Shown here piece after piece: positions 35,133-43,225 of a DNA stretch of 64,000 nucleotides (position 1 is the first letter of the stretch; each line of letters starts with the position of its first letter). Position numbers and translations under genes: made by a program. The stretch covers positions 310,001-374,000 of the forward strand of contig NZ_JACMSF010000001.1 of NCBI RefSeq assembly GCF_014257025.1. Reading direction: 5' to 3'. The DNA is from Streptomyces cupreus (lineage in GTDB: Bacteria; Actinomycetota; Actinomycetes; Streptomycetales; Streptomycetaceae). Under the pieces are notes generated by a model that saw only the letters and a program-made list of their open reading frames with translations, was not told the origin of the DNA and did no database searches.

Positions 35133-36503
35133 TCAGCGGACCGCGGCCGTGTCCGTGGTGTTCTGCGGGGAGTCGGTGGCGCCGATCTGCGCCAGGTCGC
35201 GGTGGCGGGTCTCGCGGGCCGCCAGGATGGCGACGAGGGTGATGGCCACCGCGGCCAGCAGGTACAGCGAGATCAGGGTCGAGCCGCCGGACTCCGCCAG
35301 CAGCGCCGTCGCGATGAGCGGTGCCGGAGCGCCGGCCGCGACGGAGGCGAACTGCGCACCGATCGACGCGCCCGAGTAGCGCATCCGCGTCGCGAACATC
35401 TCGGAGAAGAACGCCGCCTGCGGCGCGTACATCGCCCCGTGGAATACCAGACCCACCGTCACCGCGACGATCAGCAGACCGAAGCTCTCGGTGTCGACGA
35501 GGGCGAAGAAGGGGAACGCCCAGGCGCCCATACCGAGCGCGCCCAGCAGATAGACCGGGCGCCGGCCCACCCGGTCGGACAGCGCGCCCCAGCCCGGGAT
35601 CACCGCGAAGTGGATCGCGGAGGCGATCAGGACGGCGTTGAGGGCGGTCTGCTTCTCCAGACCCGTGTCCTCCACGGCGTATACCAGGATGAAGGCCGTG
35701 ATCACGTAGTACGAGATGTTCTCGGCCATCCGCGCGCCCATCGCGATGAGCACGTCCTTCCAGTGGTGCCGCAACACGGCGACCAGCGGCATCTTCTCGA
35801 CGGCCTGCTCGGCCTTGCGCGCCTCGGCCTGCGCCAGCGCCGCCTTGAACACCGGCGACTCGTCGACCGAAAGCCGGATCCACATCCCGACGATCACCAG
35901 CACACCGGAGAGCAGGAACGGCACGCGCCAGCCCCAGGACTCGAACGTGGCGTCGCTCTGAAGCGCCGTCAGCGAGGCCAGCACGCCGGTGGCCAGGAGC
36001 TGCCCGGCCGGGGCGCCGGTCTGCGGCCACGAGGCCCAGAACCCGCGCCGCCGCGCGTCCCCGTGCTCGGAGACCAGCAGCACGGCACCGCCCCACTCAC
36101 CGCCGAGGGCGAAGCCCTGGACGAGCCGCAGCACGGTCAGCAGCACCGGAGCGGCGGTGCCGATGGTGTCGTGGGTGGGCAGCAGCCCGATGGCGAAGGT
36201 GGCACCGCCCATCAGCAGCAGGCTGAGGACCAGCAGCTTCTTGCGTCCCAGCCGGTCGCCGTAGTGACCGAAGACGAGAGCGCCGATGGGCCGGGCGGCG
36301 AAACCGACGGCGTAGGTCAGGAAGGAGAGCAGGGTGCCGACGAGCGGGTCGGAGTCGGGGAAGAACAGCGTGTTGAAGACCAGTGCGGCGGCGGCACCGT
36401 ACAGGAAGAAGTCGTACCACTCGATGGTCGTGCCGATGAGGCTGGCGGCGACAATGCGCTTGAGGCTGCTGGGTGTCGGTGGTGCGGTTGCTGCGGAGGC
36501 CAT
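35133..36503 (-). CDS. MFS metabolite:H+ symporter (MHS/ShiA-like)
   Basis: The 456-residue protein has about 12 membrane helices and the family signature IVAASLIGTTIEWYDFFLYG at the N-terminus. It also has the loop motif GHYGDRLGRKKLLVLSL and GFALGGEWGGAVLLVSEHG in the first half. These features belong to the metabolite:H+ symporter subfamily (KgtP, ProP, ShiA). Linkage to the hydroxybutyrate dehydrogenase and PucR regulator hints at a short carboxylic acid as substrate. ATG at 36503 follows CGAGGAAGTGG. Confidence 0.88.
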   Translation of the reverse strand: MASAATAPPTPSSLKRIVAASLIGTTIEWYDFFLYGAAAALVFNTLFFPDSDPLVGTLLSFLTYAVGFAARPIGALVFGHYGDRLGRKKLLVLSLLLMGGATFAIGLLPTHDTIGTAAPVLLTVLRLVQGFALGGEWGGAVLLVSEHGDARRRGFWASWPQTGAPAGQLLATGVLASLTALQSDATFESWGWRVPFLLSGVLVIVGMWIRLSVDESPVFKAALAQAEARKAEQAVEKMPLVAVLRHHWKDVLIAMGARMAENISYYVITAFILVYAVEDTGLEKQTALNAVLIASAIHFAVIPGWGALSDRVGRRPVYLLGALGMGAWAFPFFALVDTESFGLLIVAVTVGLVFHGAMYAPQAAFFSEMFATRMRYSGASIGAQFASVAAGAPAPLIATALLAESGGSTLISLYLLAAVAITLVAILAARETRHRDLAQIGATDSPQNTTDTAAVR

Positions 36504-36612
36504 GTGCGCCACTTCCTCGTGTGCGGTGGGGACGGGTACGTGTCGGCACACCGTAGAAACACGCAGGTCAGGCGCACATGTGGCGGGACTACATAGTTCC
36601 GGGCGCGGCTAT

Positions 36613-36771
36613 ATGCGTCAGACCACCATGACGGCTCGCGCAGCGGCGGCTCAGTGGCTCGAAGAGGGTCGGGCATGCACCGCGCTGAGCGTGCTGGCGG
36701 ACATCGCCCCCGAGTACGAACCCGCGGCCACTCGGACGGCCCTGAGGATCGCAGGCAACGGCCAGTCCTGA
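36613..36771 (+). CDS. Small hypothetical ORF, possibly a remnant
   Basis: A 52-codon frame (starting MRQTTMTARAAAAQWLEEGR) has G or C at nearly all third positions and a helical composition, as would a real short gene. I find no known domain and no clear ribosome binding site. It lies between the MFS start and the IclR-type fragment, in a 350-bp stretch that holds nothing else identifiable. It may be the leftover end of a larger deleted gene. Confidence 0.3.
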   Translation: MRQTTMTARAAAAQWLEEGRACTALSVLADIAPEYEPAATRTALRIAGNGQS

Positions 36772-36852
36772 CGCCGGGCTTCGAGAGCTCGTAGACGAGG
36801 TCAAGGGGTACCCGCCCCCCTGCTGTCCAGGGCATGCCGCCGTTCCTGACGG

Positions 36853-37055
36853 TCACAGTCCGCGGCCGATGTCCCGCGCCACCGCGAGCAGCGGCTGGGC
36901 CAGTTCGGTCAGTCGGCCCCTGGGGCAGCGGGCGGACGGCGCTGCCACGGCGACGGCGCCCACGGGCGGCGGCAGCTGGGCGAGCAGAGCCTTTCCGCCC
37001 GAGGTCATGTGTGCGGGCAGGAGTGCACCGGTGCGGAAGCTGACGCGCGGCGCTT
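36853..37055 (-). pseudogene. IclR-family regulator, C-terminal remnant
   Basis: In one frame the minus strand reads FRTGALLPAHMTSGGKALLA, then LPPPVGAVAVAAPSARCPRG, then LTELAQPLLAVARDIGRGL and a stop at 36853. The blocks SGGKALLA, VAVAAPSAR and the terminal helix are the ends of the IclR effector domain, but the roughly 100 residues expected between them are gone and no DNA-binding half is present upstream. A small internal deletion and loss of the 5' part have killed the gene. Confidence 0.6.
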
Positions 37056-37100
37056 GGGGCCCTCCACTCCGACCTGTTCAGCGAAACAGAGCCCGTATGG

Positions 37101-37115
37101 TCGAACACCGTTCGA
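37101..37115. promoter_or_regulatory. Inverted repeat near IclR remnant
   Basis: TCGAAC-ACC-GTTCGA, with perfect 6-bp arms, lies about 45 bp beyond the 5' end of the IclR fragment and 93 bp downstream of the glycosidase operon stop. IclR-family sites often have this TTCG/CGAA symmetry, so it may be the left-over operator of the dead regulator. Function is inferred. Confidence 0.3.
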
Positions 37116-37147
37116 AGTGGCGGCTGTGTGCTGATGCTGAAGTGGCA

Positions 37148-37171
37148 GGGCCCGGTTCCGTCACCGGGCCC
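37148..37171. terminator. Hairpin terminator of the glycosidase operon
   Basis: GGGCCCGGT (37148-37156) and ACCGGGCCC (37163-37171) form a perfect 9-bp stem with a 6-base loop. It lies 37 bp past the stop codon of the beta-propeller glycosidase gene, the last gene of the minus-strand sugar operon. No U-tract is present. Confidence 0.7.
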
Positions 37172-37207
37172 CGGCCGCTCGGCCTGTCAGGCCCCCAGAA
37201 ATCGTGC

Positions 37208-39013
37208 CTACTGAACGAGCTCCCAGTCCTGGGAGCCGTCCGTGACCGCGTTCTGCAAGGTCAGCTGCGCCCCGGCGGAGGCTCCGGTCAGGTACAGGTT
37301 CGGGTTCTTGACGGACTGCAGTTTGTAGAACCCGTCGTCGGTCTGGACGAGGTTCCAGCTGCCCGTGGCGCTGTTGTCCACCCACTGCCCGATCTTCTGT
37401 CCGGCCGTCGCGTTCCCGGTCCAGATGGCTGCCGCGCGTCCGCCCGACTTGTTCAGCAGCGTCTTCCCACCGTTCGGTTCGGTCATGATGTGCCAGTACT
37501 GCGTGTCCGGGTCGCCCGCGGAGCCGGGGGCTTCCAGACGGACGTCGGGAACGTCGCCGTTGCCGAGGTTCGCGTCGTTGCTGTTGTTCCCGGTGCCGAT
37601 CACCTGGTCGGTCTTGCGGTTGACCAGCTGGTAGTAGGCGCCCGCGGAGTCGCCGAGGTCGACCTCGGCGAACCTGAGCGTGGATGTGCCCTGGTTGTTG
37701 AGGATCGAGACGCGGCCGGTGCCTTCGACGTACGTCAGGTTGCGGCTGTAGCCGGCCTGGGACGTCGTCTGGTACTCCTTCCACTCGCCGTCGCTGCGTC
37801 CGCTCTCGTTGACCCAGACGTTGCCGCTGCCCGCGGCGTTGTAGACCAGACGCCCGCCGGGGAGCTTGATGAGGACCGGGCTCCCGTTCATCGAGAGCGT
37901 GCGCGAACCGGTTTCGACCGGCAGTGAGTTGACTCCCGTACCGGTGGGCGAGCCGGTGTAGAACTTCAGCGGGTCGTCGGCGATCCGGTATCTGGTGTTG
38001 GCGCCGCCGCCCCAGTACTCGTAGGTGATCATCCACTTGCCGTCCGTCGTGCGGACGACGTTCGTCATGCCGGGCCTTCCGCCCCCGATCTCCGTCTTGC
38101 CGCCTCCCATGTCCTGGGTCAGCCCGGCGATGTCGACGACGGGCGCGCTCCAGTTCGTATCGCGGCCGTCCCAGGTCTTGTGCACGAGGATCTGGCCGAG
38201 CGAGTCCTTGGCGGTGTCGTTGGCGGGGTCCAGGGTCGGGACGCCGGTGTTCGGGTCGAAGCCGGTGTAGTCGTTCTCGTCGGAGTAGTAGCAGACGAGC
38301 CGGCCCTTGTGGACCATCAGGTACGGCTCCCAGAGCGGGTCCACCTGCTGGTTCGTGTTGGCGTTCGCGAAGTTCTGGCCGAGGGCCCCCGCGCTGCCGC
38401 CCTGCCAGCCGCCTGTCGCGACGATGTTGAGGATCTTCCACGTGGCGCCGTCATCGGTGCTGGAGTACAGGGCGATCGCCAGATCCCTGCGGTCGCCGTC
38501 GTTGGACGGGATCCAGTTCGGGTCGGCCGCCTTGCGCTCCTTGTAGTACTCGTCGTCGCCCGACACGACACTCGCGAGCAGCAGCGTGCCCTGCTTCAGG
38601 TCCCCGACATCCTGCGGGAGCGCGTAGAGAAACGGGTTGGTCCAGTTGCTCGTGTACTTCGCGTACTTGGGGTCGCTGGAGATGTACGCCGGGGCCTTGA
38701 CCTCGGACAGGGGCTGCCAGGTCGTGCCGTCGTCGTCGCTCTTGTAGACCGGGAGGGTCTGCTTGTCGGCGCTTCCGGTCTCCGCGACAACGGTGGACTT
38801 CTCGAACGACGCGACCAGACGTCCGCTCGGCAACTGCGCCGCCTTGGGGTAGACCGCGCAGTTGCCCCGCCCCTTCAGGCAGGGTTCGCTACCGAGCTGG
38901 TACAGGGTCCCGCCCGTCGGGTTGTACGCCTGCGCACCGGACGCGGGTATGGCCAGCAGCGCAGTCGCGGCGGTGAAGGTGCCCAGCGCCTTCCCCACTC
39001 TTCTTCTCTGCAT
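37208..39013 (-). CDS. Secreted sialidase-fold (possibly GH93) glycosidase with ricin-type C-terminal domain
   Basis: The 601-residue protein begins with a signal peptide (RRRVGKALGTFTAATALLAI, Ala-rich, cleaved after AQA about residue 29). The catalytic part, about residues 32-450, has BNR/Asp-box repeats (SDDDGTTWQ, STDDGATWK) and exo-acting enzyme features (PKAAQLPSGRLVASFEKSTV, EPYLMVHKGRLVCYYSDEND). The last 145 residues form a ricin-like/CBM13-type trefoil (YYQLVNRKTDQVIGTGN, LQNAVTDGSQDWELVQ). The propeller resembles GH93 exo-arabinanases, but sialidase-type enzymes share the fold. It starts 16 bp after the GH42 stop, so it belongs to the transporter operon. Confidence 0.78.
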   Translation of the reverse strand: MQRRRVGKALGTFTAATALLAIPASGAQAYNPTGGTLYQLGSEPCLKGRGNCAVYPKAAQLPSGRLVASFEKSTVVAETGSADKQTLPVYKSDDDGTTWQPLSEVKAPAYISSDPKYAKYTSNWTNPFLYALPQDVGDLKQGTLLLASVVSGDDEYYKERKAADPNWIPSNDGDRRDLAIALYSSTDDGATWKILNIVATGGWQGGSAGALGQNFANANTNQQVDPLWEPYLMVHKGRLVCYYSDENDYTGFDPNTGVPTLDPANDTAKDSLGQILVHKTWDGRDTNWSAPVVDIAGLTQDMGGGKTEIGGGRPGMTNVVRTTDGKWMITYEYWGGGANTRYRIADDPLKFYTGSPTGTGVNSLPVETGSRTLSMNGSPVLIKLPGGRLVYNAAGSGNVWVNESGRSDGEWKEYQTTSQAGYSRNLTYVEGTGRVSILNNQGTSTLRFAEVDLGDSAGAYYQLVNRKTDQVIGTGNNSNDANLGNGDVPDVRLEAPGSAGDPDTQYWHIMTEPNGGKTLLNKSGGRAAAIWTGNATAGQKIGQWVDNSATGSWNLVQTDDGFYKLQSVKNPNLYLTGASAGAQLTLQNAVTDGSQDWELVQ

Positions 39014-39029
39014 GGTTCCTCCAACTTGC

Positions 39030-41192
39030 TTACGGGGTTGGGGTGGTGGTGTCGGCGGACACGAAGACACGTACGTCCCACGCGTTCAGGTCCAGCGGGG
39101 TGCCGGCCCGTATGGGGTCGTCGGTCAGGACATCGGACAGGGCAACCGGGGCCTGGACGCGTGTGGGCTCCCAGCTCCAGTTGTGCACGATGTGCACGCG
39201 GCGGCCGCCGGGTGACGTACCGGTCGTCGCGGTCACGGACGCGGGCAGACCCTGCCATCCCTCGCGCGAGGCCGGAGCCAGCCAGGCGGCCAGCGCCCGG
39301 GCGAGGTCGCGGCCGGGCACGGTGCCCACGCAGGTGACGCGTCCCTGGCCATGGCGACGTGTGGTGACGGCCGGCCAGCGGCCGAAGTGCGGGTGGTCGT
39401 ACGAGGCCAGCACGTCGGCGTCGATGACGATGAGGCCCTCGATCCAGTGCGTCGCCGTCGCATCTGCGGGCAGGTCGAGCGGACCGCCGGGGACGGTGCG
39501 GACCGGAACGTCCTGGGCGAGGTTGCTGAACTCGTCGTACCGGACGCCCGCGGCCTTGGTGAGACGCCCGGGGGCCGGTTCGTGCCGGGCGCGGGCCTCG
39601 TGGTCGGCGTAGGCGGTGCGCGGGCCGAGTACGAGGTGGCCGCCCGCGTGGGCGTAGGCCGCGAGCCAGTCGACCGTGGTGTCGTCGACGACGTACAGGG
39701 CCGGGGCGACGAGGACCGGGTGGCGCCGCACGGCTTCCTCGGGCGTCATCCCCTCCCGTCGGCCGCTCGGGTCGTGCAGCTGCCGGGCGTGGACGATCCG
39801 CACCTGGCGGCCCGCGTCGAAGGCGCCCCGGTAGAAGGGGTCGAAGATGCGGTGGTAGGAGGCCGGGTCGGGGGCGCCGTCCGGCTTGGACAGCGGCGGG
39901 TACTTCTGCATCAGCCATTTGCTCGGCATCGAGTAGACCATCGCGATGTCGGTGTCCGGCTCGATTCCGGCGACGAGCGGGCCCGCCTTGTCGAACTCGG
40001 CTCCCAGACGGGCGATTTCGGCGAACGTACGGCCCGGCTGTCCGCTGTGCGGGAGGACGCCACCCCAGTAGGTCTCCGCGCCGAAGCGCAGGGTCTGCCA
40101 CTGCCAGTACTCGATCATCCGGGCGCCGCGTGCCACATGCGCCCAGGCGGCCTGCCGCCACTGGCCGTCGTACCCGGGGCGGTTGTCCCAGCAGAAGCCG
40201 ATGGAGTTCGCGTTGGTCTCGGTGACCAGGAACGGTTCCTGGCGGGAGGAGAACATCCAGTCGGCGGTCTGGTACATCGACCACACGCCGGTGGTCTTCC
40301 AGACCTGTTCGTGCTCGTCGGGCGTCGGGTCGGGGAGGAGCAGGCCGTCCTGCATGTCGTAGTACGGGTTGCCGGAGGCGATGTCGAGGCGGTCCGACAT
40401 CTCGTCGTCCTCCACCCCGTTGCGGGTGTAGGAGATGCAGGTGGTGACGAACTGCTCCGGGCGGGCGTAGTCGCGGACGATGTCGGCCTGCCAGCCGATG
40501 AACTCGGTGACCTGCCGGGCCTGGAACTCCCGCCACGCGACGTCGTACTGAGGCTGCTCGTTGCCGTCCGGCGTCCACAGGTCGGCCCAGGTGGACAGGC
40601 GGTGCGACCAGTAGACCAGGCCCCACTCGCGGTTGAGGGTCTCGATGTCGCCGTACTTGTCGCGCAGGTGGTCCACGAAGCGCTGGAAGACGCCGTGGTT
40701 GTGGAAGAGGTGCAGGCCGGGCTCGTTGTCCACCTGCCAGCCGATGACCGCCGGGTGGTCGGTGTACCGGGCAACGATCTTGCGGATGACGCGCTCCGCA
40801 TGGAAGCGGAAGGCGGGGTGGGTGAAGTCGGCCTCCTGGCGGGCGCCCCAGCCGATGCGTTCGCCGGTGCGCCGCTCGCCCGTGATCTCCGGGTACTGGC
40901 GGGCCAGCCACGGCGGCACGGCATAGGTCGGCGTGCCGAGGATGACGGAGATGCCGCGTTCGTGGGCGCCGTCGAGGACCGGCTGTAGCCAGTCGAGGTC
41001 GAACCGGCCGTTCTCCGGCTCCCAGGTCGACCAGACCGACTCACCGACCCGGATGACGGTGAAATTGGCTTCGACCATCAGGTCGAGGTCGGTCTTCAGC
41101 CGTTCGTCGGGCCGCAGTTCGGGGTCGTAGGCGGGTGTGTACTCGTGGTAGTACGCGGCACCGAACAGGATGCGGGCGGGCAGAACCGCCAT
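39030..41192 (-). CDS. GH42 beta-galactosidase
   Basis: The 720-residue enzyme has the GH42 N-terminus (ILFGAAYYHEYTPAYDPE), acid/base Glu157 in GWQVDNEPG and nucleophile Glu325 in FLVTETNANS, followed by the trimerisation domain and C-terminal beta domain. There is no signal peptide, so it acts on imported oligosaccharides in the cytoplasm. Family members cleave terminal beta-galactose, or alpha-L-arabinopyranose, from galactan-derived oligomers. GGAGG lies 8 bases before the ATG at 41192. The gene is fourth in the operon after the binding protein and two permeases. Confidence 0.92.
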   Translation of the reverse strand: MAVLPARILFGAAYYHEYTPAYDPELRPDERLKTDLDLMVEANFTVIRVGESVWSTWEPENGRFDLDWLQPVLDGAHERGISVILGTPTYAVPPWLARQYPEITGERRTGERIGWGARQEADFTHPAFRFHAERVIRKIVARYTDHPAVIGWQVDNEPGLHLFHNHGVFQRFVDHLRDKYGDIETLNREWGLVYWSHRLSTWADLWTPDGNEQPQYDVAWREFQARQVTEFIGWQADIVRDYARPEQFVTTCISYTRNGVEDDEMSDRLDIASGNPYYDMQDGLLLPDPTPDEHEQVWKTTGVWSMYQTADWMFSSRQEPFLVTETNANSIGFCWDNRPGYDGQWRQAAWAHVARGARMIEYWQWQTLRFGAETYWGGVLPHSGQPGRTFAEIARLGAEFDKAGPLVAGIEPDTDIAMVYSMPSKWLMQKYPPLSKPDGAPDPASYHRIFDPFYRGAFDAGRQVRIVHARQLHDPSGRREGMTPEEAVRRHPVLVAPALYVVDDTTVDWLAAYAHAGGHLVLGPRTAYADHEARARHEPAPGRLTKAAGVRYDEFSNLAQDVPVRTVPGGPLDLPADATATHWIEGLIVIDADVLASYDHPHFGRWPAVTTRRHGQGRVTCVGTVPGRDLARALAAWLAPASREGWQGLPASVTATTGTSPGGRRVHIVHNWSWEPTRVQAPVALSDVLTDDPIRAGTPLDLNAWDVRVFVSADTTTPTP

Positions 41193-41248
41193 GAGGGAGA
41201 CCTCCGAAGAGTCGAATGGGGCGTGGTGGTCTGTGCGCCGGCGGCGCA

Positions 41249-42196
41249 TCACTGCTTGACGCCGCCGGTGGCCAGACCGCTCTGCCAGTTCCGCTGAAGG
41301 AGCAGGAAGGCGATGACGAGCGGGATGAGTGAGAGCAGCGAGCCGGTCGTGACCAGGGCGAGCATGTTGCTGTTGGCCCCGGATCCGCCGCCGACGGCCT
41401 GGGAAGCCCAGGAGGAGAGGCCGACCGTCACGGGGTACAGCCGCGGGTCGTTGAGCATGATCAGCGGCAGGAAGTAGTTGTTCCAGGTCGCGACGAGCGT
41501 GAAGAGAACGACGGTCACCAGGCCGGGGGCCAGCAGCCGCAGCGCGATCGTGAGGAAGATCCGCAGCTCGCCCGCCCCGTCGATGCGCGCGGCCTCCAGG
41601 ATGCTGTCCGGTACGGCGTCCTCGGCGTAGATGCGCATGAGGTAGAGGCCGAACGGGCTGACGAGTGAGGGCAGGACGATCGCCCAGGGGGTGTTGACCA
41701 GGTCCACCTTCGCGAAGAGCAGATAGGTCGGGATGGCCAGGGCGGTGGGCGGGATCATGATGGCGCCGAGCACCGACGAGAAGGCGGCGTTGTTGCCGCG
41801 GAACCGGTACTTGGCGAACCCGTATCCGGCGGCCGCCGCCAGGAGTGCGGCACCGAGCGCGCTGCCCACGGAGTACAGGACCGTGTTGAGCAGCCAGTGC
41901 AGGAAGACCCCGTCGTCGTGCGTCACGGTCTCCCGGATGTTCTCCAGCAGCTGCGGAGAGCGCGAGAACCACAGTCCGAAGGAGGTGAACAGGTCCTGGG
42001 TGCTCTTGGTCGACGCCACGGCCAGCCAGAACAGCGGCAGGAGGAAGTAGGCGAGGACGGCCAGCATGACGATGGTCAGCGGTGTGCTGTGGCGGCGGAC
42101 CGATCGTCTACGCGGGTGAGTTGGGCGGGGCGTGCCGGTCGCGGTGCTGTTCAGCGCCGCTTGGGAGGACGCGGCCGGGGGACTTGTGGTCGTCAT
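41249..42196 (-). CDS. Sugar ABC transporter permease, MalG-type
   Basis: The 315-residue protein has six membrane helices (for example VMLAVLAYFLLPLFWLAVAS at the start) and the cytoplasmic EAA loop EAARIDGAGELRIFLTIALR that contacts the ATPase. It is the second membrane subunit of a CUT1 oligosaccharide importer. The start overlaps the end of the upstream permease gene by 4 bp and GH42 follows 56 bp later. No ATP-binding gene is present in the operon. Streptomyces importers of this class commonly share the MsiK ATPase encoded elsewhere. Confidence 0.92.
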   Translation of the reverse strand: MTTTSPPAASSQAALNSTATGTPRPTHPRRRSVRRHSTPLTIVMLAVLAYFLLPLFWLAVASTKSTQDLFTSFGLWFSRSPQLLENIRETVTHDDGVFLHWLLNTVLYSVGSALGAALLAAAAGYGFAKYRFRGNNAAFSSVLGAIMIPPTALAIPTYLLFAKVDLVNTPWAIVLPSLVSPFGLYLMRIYAEDAVPDSILEAARIDGAGELRIFLTIALRLLAPGLVTVVLFTLVATWNNYFLPLIMLNDPRLYPVTVGLSSWASQAVGGGSGANSNMLALVTTGSLLSLIPLVIAFLLLQRNWQSGLATGGVKQ

Positions 42197-43134
42197 GAGG
42201 TCCTCCTGCGGTTCGCGGTGAACAGGACGACGTAGGAGAAGATCACGATGACCAGACCGAGGAGGAAGGACACCGCGGCCGCGTAGTTGACCTGCTGTCC
42301 GGTGAAGGCGAGGGAGTAGGCGTAGAGGTTCGCGGTGTACGAACTGTCGATGACGTCGGGCGCGATGTCCTGCAGCAGCTTCGGCTCGTTGAACAGCTGG
42401 AAGCTGCCGATCACGGAGAACAACAGGGTGAGCAGGAGCGCCGGGCGCAGGGCGGGGAGCTTGATGGACCAGGCGATCCGCCAGGCGCCGGCGCCGTCCA
42501 TCGCGGCGGCCTCGTACAGCTCCTGGGGGACGGTACGCAGGGCCGCGTACAGGATGATCATGTTGTAGCCGACGAACTCCCAGGTCACGACGTTCGCCAG
42601 GCTACTGAGCATCCAACCGTCGCTGAGGAAGTGGGGGACCGGCAGGTCGAACTTCTCGCCCAGCTGGGCGAACGGCCCGAAGTCCGGCCCGTAGAGGTAG
42701 CCCCACATCAGGGTGGCGACCACACTCGGGACGGCGTAGGGGACGAAGATGCCCAGGCGGATCACCCGCGCGAGCCGCAGCAGGCCGCTGTCGAGGGCGA
42801 GCGCGAAGAGCAGGGCCAGCAGCAGCATCAGCGGGACCTGGATCGCGAAGAACGCCGCGACCCGCAGGACCCCTTCTCTGAGGAGCGGGTCCTTCAGCGC
42901 GGTCACGTAGTTGTCCAGCCCGACGAACGTGGTGCCGCCTATGAGCCGTTCCTGGAAGAGGCTGAGGTAGGCGGCGTAGCCGAGCGGAGTGACGAACATC
43001 AGCAGGAACAGCACCATGAACGGTGCGACGAACAGTGGACCTGCCGCACCATGACGCGGGCCACCGAGCCGGCGACGCTTCGGCCCCGCTCGGCGCGGGT
43101 CCTCGGTGGAGGCCGCGGTTGTGGCGGTCATCAT
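42193..43134 (-). CDS. Sugar ABC transporter permease, MalF-type
   Basis: The 313-residue permease has six membrane helices beginning with LFVAPFMVLFLLMFVTPLGY and the EAA loop YEAAAMDGAGAWRIAWSIKL. It pairs with the MalG-type subunit. Start at 43134; the region between it and the binding-protein stop holds a hairpin that may lower its expression relative to the binding protein. N-terminal residues (about 1-28) are basic and cytoplasmic. Confidence 0.92.
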   Translation of the reverse strand: MMTATTAASTEDPRRAGPKRRRLGGPRHGAAGPLFVAPFMVLFLLMFVTPLGYAAYLSLFQERLIGGTTFVGLDNYVTALKDPLLREGVLRVAAFFAIQVPLMLLLALLFALALDSGLLRLARVIRLGIFVPYAVPSVVATLMWGYLYGPDFGPFAQLGEKFDLPVPHFLSDGWMLSSLANVVTWEFVGYNMIILYAALRTVPQELYEAAAMDGAGAWRIAWSIKLPALRPALLLTLLFSVIGSFQLFNEPKLLQDIAPDVIDSSYTANLYAYSLAFTGQQVNYAAAVSFLLGLVIVIFSYVVLFTANRRRTS

Positions 43135-43173
43135 CGGGCCTTTCTGAGGGGGAGAGACGTGTGCTGACCGGGT

Positions 43174-43219
43174 GCGGGTCCCGTGTCCTGCCGGTGGGGT
43201 GTCGGAGCACGGGACCCGC
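43174..43219. terminator. Intercistronic hairpin between binding-protein and permease genes
   Basis: GCGGGTCCCGTG (43174-43185) pairs perfectly with 43208-43219 across a 22-base loop. It lies 7 bp downstream of the binding-protein stop and 39 bp upstream of the permease start. Such structures in sugar operons stabilise the upstream mRNA or act as partial terminators so that the binding protein is made in excess. Confidence 0.65.
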
Positions 43220-43225
43220 CGGACC

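Noticed and set aside
41193..41972. N-terminal extension of the GH42 frame up to 41972
   Set aside because: It overlaps the MalG-type permease in another frame; ATG 41192 has a GGAGG site and begins the conserved GH42 N-terminus.
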